Of a stretch of DNA of 64,000 nt, positions 32,501 through 44,500 are shown piece after piece. A model generated the notes under the pieces. It did no database searches. It had not been told where the DNA came from and worked only from the letters and a program-made list of their open reading frames with translations. A program made the position numbers and the translations under genes. Origin of the DNA: Symbiodinium natans (taxonomy: Eukaryota > Sar > Dinophyceae > Suessiales > Symbiodiniaceae); assembly GCA_905221605.1 (NCBI GenBank), contig CAJNDS010002470.1:1-64000 (forward strand), written 5' to 3'. Position 1 is the first letter of the stretch. Every line of letters starts with the position of its first letter.

Positions 32501-35500
32501 GAATCCCTTCATTGACCACCATCTCTTCATGCTGATTGTGTTTGGGGGTTTAGGGGTTGGGGGTTTAGGGTTCAGGGTTTAGGGTTTAGGGTTCTTAGTA
32601 GGGAATTCAGTGCCAGGTGTAGTTGCTTCCCTGGTTATGAGGTACCCTTCTCCTCTCCTACGGTCTTTGCAAGCTGCAAGGTCTCGCGGGTCACGTGGCA
32701 GGAGTACTACAAGTGCCGCGAGCGAATCACCGAGACGAACCACATCAACAAGGACGGGGAAGGGTTTGTAGGTTTAAGGTCTTAGGGGTTAGGGTGTCCA
32801 TTCACTTTGCACTGAGAAAAACTTGCTACGCCTCTTGTCACAGTTCCCCTCCCTATACGCCCCGTCATCTGCTCCCGAACTCCCGTCTACTTGAGGCTCA
32901 CAACAAGAGAGCGAGCCTTAGTCATAAGTCAAACATGCCAAAGGCCCCATACTGTGCCGGGCCGATAGTTCGACCCGGCGACATCTAGGGGTCCTTCCAC
33001 GCCCCGCCCTCTTCCCCATAGACTCCTGACACAAGTGAGCCTGGGGGCCTCCTCGGCACTCCGCTACTCCGCGTGAGGCTTCACTGTCTGCATGCCATCC
33101 AACATGTCCCGTGGGTCGAAACCTTCGGGGGGGTGTATTCCCCAAATAAGGCCTCAGCTAGCAAACATAAGCCGTTGATTCGCCGTTAAGTCCCCCCTCC
33201 TCGCCCTCGAGTCCCTGCAAGGGATTGCTGACGCTGAAGCGCTGCGTTCAGGCGTTGAACGAAAGGCGGCGGGACGGGGATGCCGAATCAACCCCCAACA
33301 GCTTTAAGCCACAGATCCCGACCTGTTGTGTAGGGCTGTGAGAGATTTCTTGGGGGGTAAGGGGGTTTAGCGTTGGAGAGGGCTTTACGTGATTGTGTTT
33401 CATGGGTTTTTGGGCCTTGGGGTCTAGGGGTCTAGGGTTTCTGGCTTTAGGGGGGCATGCTTGCATGCCCTTTTGTCTGACTGGATGTTGGTTTTCCAGG
33501 AGGTTCCATTTCCCTGTTGGGGTGGGACCCTGTAAAACAACCTGGGGCCTGTTAGCCCCCTACAATGGCCTAAGTAACGGGTGGGACCCTTGTAAAACAA
33601 CCTGGGGCCTGTTAGCCCCCTACAATGGCCTAAGTAACGATGCTTAATGAGCAAGGCACCTAAACCATGCCTACACCCCAAACCCCCCAGTTGAATAGGC
33701 CCCCTAGAGTACTTCTGCAGGGCATAAACGTGAAGGTTTAGTGCAGCTCAGAGTGGACGTCAGGATGACGCTTCAACGGGAAGCTTGGAGGTTTCGGCTT
33801 GAAAGGGGCTGTAGCCTGCCCACATGCCGTGGAAGATGTGGGAGATTGCGCAGCCTTGAGCGCCCTTGAAGCTGGCAGTTGTAGCAGGAATGCAAGGGTA
33901 CGAGGAAACTCGTCAGGCTAACGAGCGCGTGTGTGAGGCCGATGTGCCCGTTCTGACTGAACTCGCGGAGGAAATCAGAGCCTTCAGCATCGTCCAGTGC
34001 CTTGAACAAGCTTCAGTTCCAGTCCATCCCGCTACGCCATCTGGTGTGTCAGATCCTGGTGCATCCGACCAGGCGACTTCCTGGCAGCAGTCACGGCCAA
34101 GCAATGGCCAAGGCAGTGGCGGCGCTTCTGCTGAAGCTGATGAAGCTGGACAGGGTACTAGTGCTGCAGGCATCAGTCTCAGCACCGAGCAGACAAAACA
34201 GGACAACGAGCGCCTATCCCAAGGGGATGCATCCATGTTGGCTGCGACTGAGGCGCATGAGCTAGCATGGAGGCTTCGTGTGGCAGCGGCGTATAATCAG
34301 ATGACGGCTGCCAAGGCTTTGCTGGCTGCTAGAGCATCTGTAAACCAGATGGCCCAGCACACAGTTAGAGGAACTCGCAACGCGTTGCAAGAAGCTTGCT
34401 TGTGGGATCCTCGCATTGACACGGTGAAGATGTTGTTGCAAGCACGTGCGGACTTAAACCTCAAGTGCCAGTACAAGGGTCGGGGCAAAACTGCTTTGCA
34501 GATTGCGCAGGCCAAGAATCATGACAGCATCGTCCAGTGCCTTGAACAAGCTTCAGTTCCAGTCCATCCCGCTGCACCATCCGGGGTGTCAGATCCCGAT
34601 GCATCCGGCCAGGCGACTTCCTGGCAGCAGTCACGGCCAAGCAATGGCCAAGGCAGTGGCGGCGCTTCTGCTGAAGCTGATGAAGCTGGACAGGGTACTA
34701 GTGCTGCAGGCATCAGTCTCAGCACCGAGCAGACAAAACAGGACAACGAGCGCCTATCCCAAGGGGATGCATCCATGTTGGCTGCGACTGAGGCGCATGA
34801 GCTAGCATGGAGGCTTCGTGTGGCAGCGGCGTATAATCAGATGACGGCTGCCAAGGCTTTGCTGGCTGCTAGAGCATCTGTAAACCAGATGGCCCAGCAC
34901 ACAGTTAGAGGAACTCGCAACGCGTTGCAAGAAGCTTGCTTGTGGGATCCTCGCATTGACACGGTGAAGATGTTGTTGCAAGCACGTGCGGACTTAAACC
35001 TCAAGTGCCAGTACAAGGGTCGGGGCAAAACTGCTTTGCAGATTGCGCAGGCCAAGAATCATGACAGCATCGTCCAGTGCCTTGAACAAGCTTCAGTTCC
35101 AGTCCATCCCGCTGCACCATCCGGGGTGTCAGATCCCGATGCATCCGGCCAGGCGACTTCCTGGCAGCAGTCACGGCCAAGCAATGGCCAAGGCAGTGGC
35201 GGCGCTTCTGCTGAAGCTGATGAAGCTGGACAGGGTACTAGTGCTGCAGGCAACAGTCTCAGCTCCGAGCAGACTTATCAGGACAACGAGCGCCTGTCCG
35301 AAGGGGATAGGCCAAGCGATGGCCAAGACCGGGTCGGTGCTTCCGCTGACATTTTGTTTCCGGTTCAACAACATCCCACTCGGTCGTCGGAGTTACTAGG
35401 CCAGCAGGATTGGCATCGGCATCACAGCACAGTGGTACAGACTCGTGGGGACAGGGAGTTGAGCCACCACCAGCAAGATGACTCTGGAGCAGGACCACGG

Positions 35501-38500
35501 GACCATATAAGGACGGTTGCGAACGAAAAAGTTGCCTTCTTGCAGGAGTATTGCAGCAGCCGCTTCAGAGATGGCAGGACCCTCGAGCAAACCACCGGGG
35601 AGTTGAAGCGAGGAGTGATCGACCCTCTGCGGCACCCCAAGTTTGTCCTGAACGGCCTGGAGGCAGATGTCAAATTCAAAGGCCGATGGCAGACCCTAAT
35701 CTGGACAGAGGACCACCGCCGGCTCCTGTGCATGAAAGAAGCCGGCTGTCCTCTCGTGCGATTGCGCTTGCGGAGGTGTGACGACTTCATGTGCAAGTCA
35801 ATTGACCGCATTGGTCATCACACCACCATCAAGGTGAGACCCAGTAGTCGTGGCTGAGACTAGGAACTCTGCAGTTGAACAAGAAGCTCGCGCAGTCCAT
35901 GGCACGTGGCATCATGTGGCTGAGTTTGTAAGAGCAAGCCACTGCGGTCGAGAATCATGTATGGCAGGCCTTTCGGTTGATTCTGGGGCTTGTATGAGGC
36001 CCGACCGACCCCCAAATCCTGAACGGTTTAGAACCCAAAACCCCAAAGCCCCAAATCCTAAACCCGAAGCCCTCAACTGGAGGCCTGTTTGCGCAGCTGC
36101 TGGGCGCCCCCTGCCGCGTGTGCCCTTCAATGATTCCAAGCTGTGCCTTGGACAAAGCGTTTACTGTTGAGGGACTTGGGGAGGTTTCTGGGGGTGTTTA
36201 GGACCTTCTTCACATTTCAGGGCCGGAGTTTTCCTATGAAGCTCCAGGGAAAGAATTTTTGATGGCCGAAGAAGTTTCTTTGATGACCAAATCAAACAGT
36301 CACCAGTCCTAAACACTAAGCCCTGAACCTAAGCCTAAACCTGGACCCTAAACCCTAAATCCTAAGCCCTAAATCCTAAACCCTAAAGCCCGAATAACCC
36401 TGAACCTGAGAGGAAGCATGAGTCGTAGGCCCCTTTTCGCAACATGCCCACGAACTTGCATACCGCCAGAGCTGTGGTCTAGGGTTTAGGGTTTGGGGTT
36501 TAGGCTCTGGGGTTTGGCGTTTAGGCTCTGGGGTTGGGGGTTTAGGGTTTGGGGTTTAGGGCTCGGGGATGAGGGTTTGGGGTATCGGGTGTAGGGTTTT
36601 TGGTTTAGGGCCGGGGTTTCGGGTTTAGGGCTTGGGGTGTCGGATTTGGGGTGTAGGGTTTAGCGTTAACCTGGAATTTCTGGAAATGGAATTTAGGTCT
36701 GCCGCATGTTGACCGATCTAAGTTTTGGGGCCAAGAACTTGCCCAAAAGAGCCAAGCATTGGCTAACTAGAGACCGTTTTCAAGGATTGCCCTTCAAATT
36801 CTCTGAAATTCTTGCTGAACATGATCCTCTTAAACCCAACATAGGGGGAAGCATGAATATCCCAAGGGCCTGCTGTTGAGCCTTTGATTTAGATGCATAT
36901 GGAGGTCCTTAATTCGATTTCGGGCAACCAAATCTTCCTTATCCCTACACCCTACACCCTACACCTTCGACCCGAAAGCCTAAAGGCCTCAACCCTAAAC
37001 CCTAACCCCAAACCCTAAGCCCTAAGCCCTACGCCCTAAGCCCGTACCAACTTCTGAGGACTCTTTTGCTGCAGCCCGCCCTCTCCGGCGAGTCATGCAC
37101 GTCGGTGGTGGTTTGCCGCTTGCCGAGCTTTTGGGATTTGGGGTTGAGTGCTTCCGTGGATCTGTGTTCCTTGGGGTTTACGGATGTAGAACCCTAAACC
37201 TTAAACCCTTTAAACCCTGCATCCTAAATCCTAAACCCTAGGAAGGCTTCCGTTTGCAAATCCGCGCTCCTTCAGCTCGATAGTCTGCCGAAGCAGAAAC
37301 CTCGCAAAGAAGTGTCGCTTGCCTTGTGGCGGTTTAGGGTTTGGGTTTAAGGTTTGGGGTTTAGGGTTTAGGGTGTAGGGTTTAGGGCCCATACACTTGC
37401 CAGAACCAGTGGGGGGCAAGACCGCGATCCGAAACGCTGAAACCCCCGAAAGCTCCGGAATTTGTCTAAAGCACCTGGAAACCTAGTCCCTTTGGGTTTA
37501 GCGTTGATGGTTTAGGGTTTAGGTTCAGATATGCAGTACATCCCGTTTCCGTGACCCTAGGCCCCAACACTCTGAACCCTGGGCCCCGACTGCATGGTGG
37601 TATCTTAGGCTGCGCTCCGGAAAACCCCCATGCCGAGGAGGGGAGTTTGGCGTTTAGGGTTTCAAGGGCTTCGGGGCTTCGGGGCTTCGGGGCTTCGGGG
37701 CTTCGGGGCCTGGGGTCTTGTCGGTTGGTTAAACCCAAAACCCAAAACCCAAAGCCCTAAACCCTAAACCCTAGACCCTGAATCTTGTTTATTTAATGTA
37801 CTGTATTTGTTTTTTTTTTGTTTGGGGGGGGGGGGAGACCTGGGGTTTATGGCTTAGTGCTTGGGGTTTAGGGTTTTAGGGTTTAGGGTTTAGGGTAGGT
37901 AGTGCTCTTCAGGAACTAGGGCCCCTTCGAGCAGAGTGCCTCAGAAGGTCAAGGGTGGCGCCCGTTCTCGTAAAATTCATGGAGTGCAGGTTGATTGTGA
38001 ATTTCCTTCCCTAAGCCCCAAACCCTAAAGCCCTCAACGCCAGAAACTCTAAGCCCACAACTCAATGCGCAATCCGCCCGGACTTCTGAAAGCCCTAAAC
38101 CCCCTTATCCCCGTAACCCCCGAAACCTCCTAGCCAAAACCCTTCGAGCCCTTGCCAGAATCCCTGAACCCCTGAGTAACTGTAAGCCCTAAATCCTACC
38201 TAAACCCTAAGCTTTTTTTCCCTAAACCCTGAATCTTAAAACCTATATCCAAAGCCTAAACCCTAAACCCTAAACCCTAAACCCTAAACCTCTCTTACCT
38301 ATATATATTTAAACCCTATAGTCAGCAAATTGACCGGCCCTGTTGGTCACGCCCTAAGGGCTAACCCTTCCAGATTGACCGGCCCTGTTGGGCACTCAAG
38401 GGTCTGGCCTTGTCCTGGCCCGCGCGCAGGCGGCCTTGGCCTTGGTTTTGGCCCTTCCAGATTGACCGGCCCTGTTGGGCACTCAAGGGTCTGGCCTTGT

Positions 38501-41500
38501 CCTGGCCCGCACGCGGGCGGCCTTGGCCTTGGTTTTGGCCCTTCCAGAGTGACCGGCCCTGTTGGGCACTCAAGGGTCTGGCCTTGTCCTGGCCCGCGCG
38601 CGGGCGGCCTTGGCCTTGGTTTTGGCCCTTCCAGATTGACCGGCCCTGTTGGGCACTCAAGGGTCTGGCCTTGTCCTGGCCCGCGCACCTCTCTTACCTA
38701 TATATATATATTTAAACCCTATAGTCAGAAAATTGACCGGCCCTGTTGGGCACGCAAGGGTCCGGCCTTATCTTGGCCCCCGCGCGCGCCGCGCGGGCGG
38801 CCTTGGCCTTGGTTTTGGCTCTTCCAGATTGACCGGCCCTGTTGGGCACTCAAGGGTCTGGCCTTGTCCTGGCCCACGCGCAGGCGGCCTTGGCCTTGGT
38901 TTTTGGCCCTTCCAGATTGACCGGCCCTGTTGGGCACTCAAGGGTCTGGCCTTGTCCTGGCCCGCGCGCGGGCGGCCTTGGCCTTGGTTTTGGCCTTCCA
39001 GATTGACCGGCCCTGTTGGGCACTCAAGGGTCTGGCCTTGTCCTGGCCCGCGCGCGGGCGGCCTTGGCCTTGGTTTTGGCCCTTCCAGATTGACCGGCCC
39101 TGTTGAGTGCAGGGTCTGGCCTTGTCCTGGCCCGCGCGCGGGCGGCCTTGGCCTTGGTTTTGGCGCTTCCAGATTGACCGGCCCTGTTGGGCACTCAAGG
39201 GTCTGGCCTTGTCCTGGCCCGCGCGGGGCGGCCTTGGCCTTGGTTTTGGCCCTTCCAGATTGACCGGCCCTGTTGGGCACTCAAGGGTCTGGCCTTGTCC
39301 TGGCCCGCGCGCGGCCGGCCTTGGCCGTGGTTTTGGCCCTTCCAGATTGACCGGCCCTGTTGGGCACTCAAGGGTCTGGCCTTGTCCTGGCCCGCGCGCG
39401 GGAAACTCTGACCCCCCCTTGAGAGGGAAAGTTTACTCCCAAAAACACCCCAAATGAGGGTGACCCCAGGATCGGCCCGGGTCCCAGTTAAAAATACGAT
39501 TTTTTAGTACTGAAATCTACGGTTCTGGGGGCCTCTCGTTTTTCTGGGTTTTGACCAAAACCGAGCCTTCACCCGTTTGAGGATTTCAAGTCCCACCCCT
39601 CTACGGGGGTCGATGAAATGGTTCGTGGGTAGGATGGTCCATGACACACTGAGGTTGGAGGACAGGGCTTGCTGATGAGAAATGTAAACTTTTTATTTTC
39701 TTAATGTTTTGGGATTCTCTGGGTGGGTGGGTTTTTTTCCGTTGCCTACACACACTGCTGGCCTAGTAAATGCTCGAACTTGAGATGCTGAAACCTAAAC
39801 CCTAAACCCTAAACCCTAAACCCTAAACCCTAAACCCTAAACCCTAAACTCAGGGCCTAGGCCGCCCCCCTACAGAAGGGGGGCGGCGCTTAAGCCCTTC
39901 GAACTCTATGGCGAAAGTCGACCCAGGTCGCTTGCCCGCCTCCTGCAGCCAGGAGGTCGGTAGCACCCACGATGGGCCCGGTACCGGAACAGGTTCTCCC
40001 GGGAACCAGTACTGGTCCCCTTCTAAATACCCGTTTCGGGGGGGGGTACCCCAAGGCCCCCAGGCCAGGAGGACCCGGACCCCTCACCGCAGCGTGTCCA
40101 GCGACCAGGGGGCCTCAGGCTGGTCCAGGCAGGGCGGGTGCCAAAAAATCGTTTTTTTGTGCTGCCCCCCCCCCCTGGCGCCCCTGGCCCCCGTGGCCCC
40201 CCTGGCTCCCTTTGGCCCGCCTCGCCGCCGTGGCCTCCCTGACCTGGCCGCCCTGGCTTCCTAACCCCCCTGGCGCCCCTGGTTTTCCTGGCCCGTGAGC
40301 CCTCTGACCCCCCTGGCCCCCCTGGCCCCCCTGACCCCCCTGGCCCCCCTGGCCCCGCTGGCCCCGCCAGCCCTTTCTCTCCAAAACTGAATGAGTTTTT
40401 TAAAAATGAACTGTTGTCTTGAGTTTAGGCCTAAACCCTGAAAGGAATAGGTTTGGGTGGCTTTGCCGCCTCGGACGGCGTGGGGTGGGAGAAAAGTGTT
40501 AGATGGCCCTCCACAATCGGGCCAAAGCTGCTCTTCGCACCTCACGAAGCTTTCGAGCTTGTTCCGAAACCTAACCTTCACAGCACCTACGCCCTATCAC
40601 AGCAAACCCTAAACCCTAAACCCTAAACCCTAAACCCTAAACCCTAAACCCTGAACCCTGAACCCTGAACCCTAAACCCCCTAAACCCTAAACCCTAAAC
40701 CCTAAACTTTTAGGGGCTTCGCCCTTGTGCGCCAGCGCAGCTTTTTGTTGAGTTGTCGTCAGTTGCTTTGTGACTGGGTCGGCGAGGAGGTTTGAGTAAA
40801 TCGAACAAAGAAAACTTTTGGGCTTTGTGCCTGTACAGGGCAAGGAGGTTTAAGAAAATTGAACACTTCAGCACTTTGTAGCTGTTTGAAGCCTTTTCCT
40901 GCTGAAACCAATTTGGGGCTGCGAAGGCAGTTTTGGCCTTCAGAGGCCCATTTGGGCCTTCTGAAGCAAATTTGGGCCTTCTGAAGCCAATTTTGGGCCT
41001 TCTGAAGCCAATTTTGGGCCTCTGAAGCGAATTTTGTACCTTGGGCCAATGTTGGGGCCCTTTTAGTTGTGCACCTTGTTAAACCTTTTTGGAGCTGCAA
41101 GGTTGCGCCCGTAAAATATTCTTCGAGCCTCCAAGAAGAGAAAAGGGGGCCCAGTGGGATTGGGGTTTAGGTTGCCCTCGCCCCCCCCCCCCCGAGCCTT
41201 TACAAGCTGTAGTGCCTCCGAAAGACTGTTGGAGCCTTGCGGCCCGCAGCCTTCTAAGGCCTTTTGGAACCTCAAAATTCCTCCCGTGAAAAGTTCTTCG
41301 AGCCTCCAAAAGGAGAAAAGGGGGCCTCGAGACTTTGGGGTTTAGGGCAGCCTCTCCTATATCTCCAGACATGGCTTGGGCGCCGAGCTGCGCTGGCGAA
41401 CCCTAAACCCTAAACCCTAAACCCTAAACCCTAAACCCTAAACCCTAAACCCTAAACCCTAAACCCTAAACCCTAAACCCTAAACCCTAAACCCTAAACC

Positions 41501-44500
41501 CTAAACCCTAAACCCTAAACCCTAAACCCTAAACCCTAAATTCCCACCCGGCCTGCTTCGGCCGTACCCACCCTTTTCTAGGGTGCCTGGACCCAGAAGA
41601 TATCCGGCAGTGATGAACACCTTGACTGGATAAACAATGGGTGGAGCCATTGGAGAATGGTCGAATAGAGAGCCCCTCGGGCTCGCCTTGCCATTAGGCC
41701 ACCAGAGTGGCGCCCATATTTACACAGGGATCCTCCGATCCTCCTCTTGATGAGAATACCCTAAAACCCAGGACCCGAGCCCTCAAAAGTCCACCACCCT
41801 GGAGCCCCTGGGCCACCCTCTGGAGGCCCCCTGGACCCCAGCCCGAAAATCCTGAAATCTGGGGGCTGCCATGGGGGGGTACCCCTTCCGAGCCAAAAAC
41901 CCCCAAAACACCCGATTTTGGTTTTCCTGGGCCCCTGGCCCCCCCTGGCCCCCCTGGCCCCCCTGGCCCCCCTGGCCCCCTGGCCCCCCTGGCCCCCCTG
42001 GCCTCCCTTGGCCCCCCTGGCCCCCCTGGCCCCCGCTGGCCCCCCTGACCCCCTGACCCCCCTGGCCCTCCCTGGCCCCTGGCCCCCCCTGGCCTCCCTG
42101 GCCCCCCCTCCCCCTGGCCCTCCATCCCTTCCAGGCTCTTCAGAGCCCTTTTCAGCCAGTTTTTTGCAGGCCCTCTATCTCCCCCCCAACCCCCCCCCCC
42201 CGCCCGGATTCAATGGTGGGAATTGAGGGCGACAGCCCTAAACCCTAAAAGGTAGTGGTTTGGGTGGTGGCCTGTGAAAGCTCACAGCGGGTGGGGAGAA
42301 AGAACCCAGCACCAATGAAATTGTTGGATTACATTGAAAACAGATGCCTTCGCGTGACATACCGCCCCCCCACACCCCCTGGGTGTGTAGGGGCGCCATT
42401 TACACATGGTACTTACTGCCGCTGCGCGGCGAGACGCCCTAAACCCTAAACCCTAAACCCTAAACCCTAAACCCTAAACCCTAAACCCTAAACCCTAAAC
42501 CCTAAACCCTAAACCCAAAACCCTAAACCCTAAACCCTAACCCCTAAACCTAAACCCTAAACCCTAAACCCTAAACCCTAAACCCTAAACCCTAAACCCT
42601 AAACCCTAAACCCTAAACCCTAAACCCTAAACCCTAAACCCTAGAAACCCGAAACCCGAAACCCTAAACCCTAAACCCTAAACCCTAAACCCCTCAAGAG
42701 AGGAGACCGTGCAAAGCCTCCGCTTCGGCGAGCTCTGCTCCGCGGTGGAACACGAGCCCCCTGGGCTAGCAAGTTTAGGGTTTAGGATTTAGGGTTTAGG
42801 GATTAGGGTTTAGGGTTTAGGATCTTCGCGCGAGGGTTCCCATCGAGGGTATGTATAGGTTTGGGGTTTAGGGTTTAGGGTTTGGGGTTTAGGGCTTGGA
42901 GTTTAGGGTCTAGGGCTCAGGGAATGGGTGGCCTTATGGCACTTTACCAACTGGAGGCGGGGGTTCTCGATGATGGTCCCTAACACATAAAAGTAGGAGT
43001 CTCAACACAGACCATCGTTCTGAGGAATTTGCAAGAATAGCCCAATGTGTGGAGCTCATAGTGGCATGCATGCAATCCTTTAAGCGCTTACGCTCTCCTA
43101 TTCAGCCTAAAGCCCCTAAGTCTACAAAACCCCATGCCCTAAACACTACACCTAAACGTCCTAAAACCTAAAGCCCTAAAACCCCCCAAGCCCTAAAGCC
43201 CTCAAGGCTTCAGAGCCCCTAAACCCAAACCCGAAACCCGAACCCTAAACCCTAAACCCTAAACCCGAAACCCTAAACCCTGAACCCCAAACCCTCTGAG
43301 GCGGTCCAAAGATTCCTCCAAGGATGACGGTGCGGCAGTCAAGGAGGCTACCGGAGCTGCCCTTGAGGGTTTCGGGTTTAGGGTTTAGGGTTTAGGGTTT
43401 AGGGTTTAGGGTTTAGGGTTTAGGGCACTGCAGGATTCCGGGTCTTTCGGCTTTCGTTTTTTTGTTGGGTGGGGTTCTGAAGGTTTGTGAAGGCGTCGGA
43501 GAGTTTTGGGGCTTTTCGCTTGTGTCTTGGGGTGTTGTTGAGGGAGAATTTGGGGGTTGCGGGTTTTTCAGGTTTCTGGGCTTCATGCTGAGTATGACCA
43601 AGTTATAAGTGTACGTAGAGAAGCCCCATAAGTAATCCAATGGGGTTATACTTGGGCGATAAGTACAATAATGATTGGGTTACTAAGTACCATGAACCCC
43701 CCAGGCAAGCGCTGAGCCCTAAACGTCTCTTAAACAAAGGTTAAAAGCACCCGAAGCATCCACCCAAGCCCTGAACAAACCTAAACCATAAAGCCTACAA
43801 CCCTAAAACTCTAAATTCCTAAACCCTAAAACCCTAAATCCCAAGATCCTGAATCCTAAACCCTGAACCTTGACCGAACCCTCAATCCCTAAGCCCTAAA
43901 TTTTCTAAAGCCCTAAACCCTAAAACTCTGCAGTTGCATGGCCAGAACCCTTTGAAGAAGGTAAGGGCCCGTGAAACTACCCTTAGAAAAGCTCCCTAAA
44001 CCCTAAACCTAAACCCTAAACCCTAAACCCTAAACCCTAAACCCTAAACCCTAAACCCTAAACCCTAAACCCTAAACCCTAAACCCTAAACCCTAAACCC
44101 TAAACCCTAAACCCTAAACCCCCAAGCCCAAGAAGCCAGGCCCTGCTGCGCATCGACGCCGAGATCCGCGAGCTCGAGGCGGCGATTCGTCAGAAAGAGA
44201 GGCAGGGAGCCGAACCTTAGTGTTTCGGGGGTGTGTTTAGGGTTTAGGGTTTAGGGTTTAGGGTTTAGGGTTTAGGGTTTAGGGTTTAGGGTTTAGGGTT
44301 GTTCACCCTTGTTCTAACAGCCGTTGGTAGGGATGATAACAGGGTACTAGAATCCATGTTAAGAGCTGTTAGTATAAGGGGGAACATCCCAAATTTCAGG
44401 GGTTTAGAGCTTAAGGGGTTTAGGGTCTAGGGTTTGGAGTTTGGGGCTTAGGACTTGGAGTTGACAGTCTGGGGTTTAGAGTTTAGGATTCAGGGTGTAG

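Larger units (their letters stand above)
33266..36082 (+). repeat. 2.8-kb intron holding an ankyrin ORF
   Basis: G-rich arm 33345-33445, a 60-bp tandem duplication (33521-33640), the ankyrin ORF, then a CCCTAAA-like arm 36025-36075. Confidence 0.7.
37118..42700 (+). repeat. 5.6-kb intron with satellite and repeats
   Basis: G-rich start, then mixed telomere-like repeat. It holds the 87-bp satellite (38327-39403), unique 39410-39790, and the dispersed element with GC minisatellite (39856-40608). Also present are 22-bp repeats (40930-41040), a 180-bp duplication (41080-41340), a perfect CCCTAAA tract (41400-41540), a second GC minisatellite (41930-42120), and CCCTAAA to 42695. Confidence 0.8.

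Noticed and set aside
38330-39457. Long ORFs on both strands (up to about 200 codons)
   Set aside because: All are translations of the 87-bp satellite; the period is a multiple of three.
40115-42226. Collagen-like or Gly-Gln-Gly ORFs
   Set aside because: They are readings of the (CCTGGCCCC)n minisatellites in several frames and both strands, with no start context or homologous flanks.
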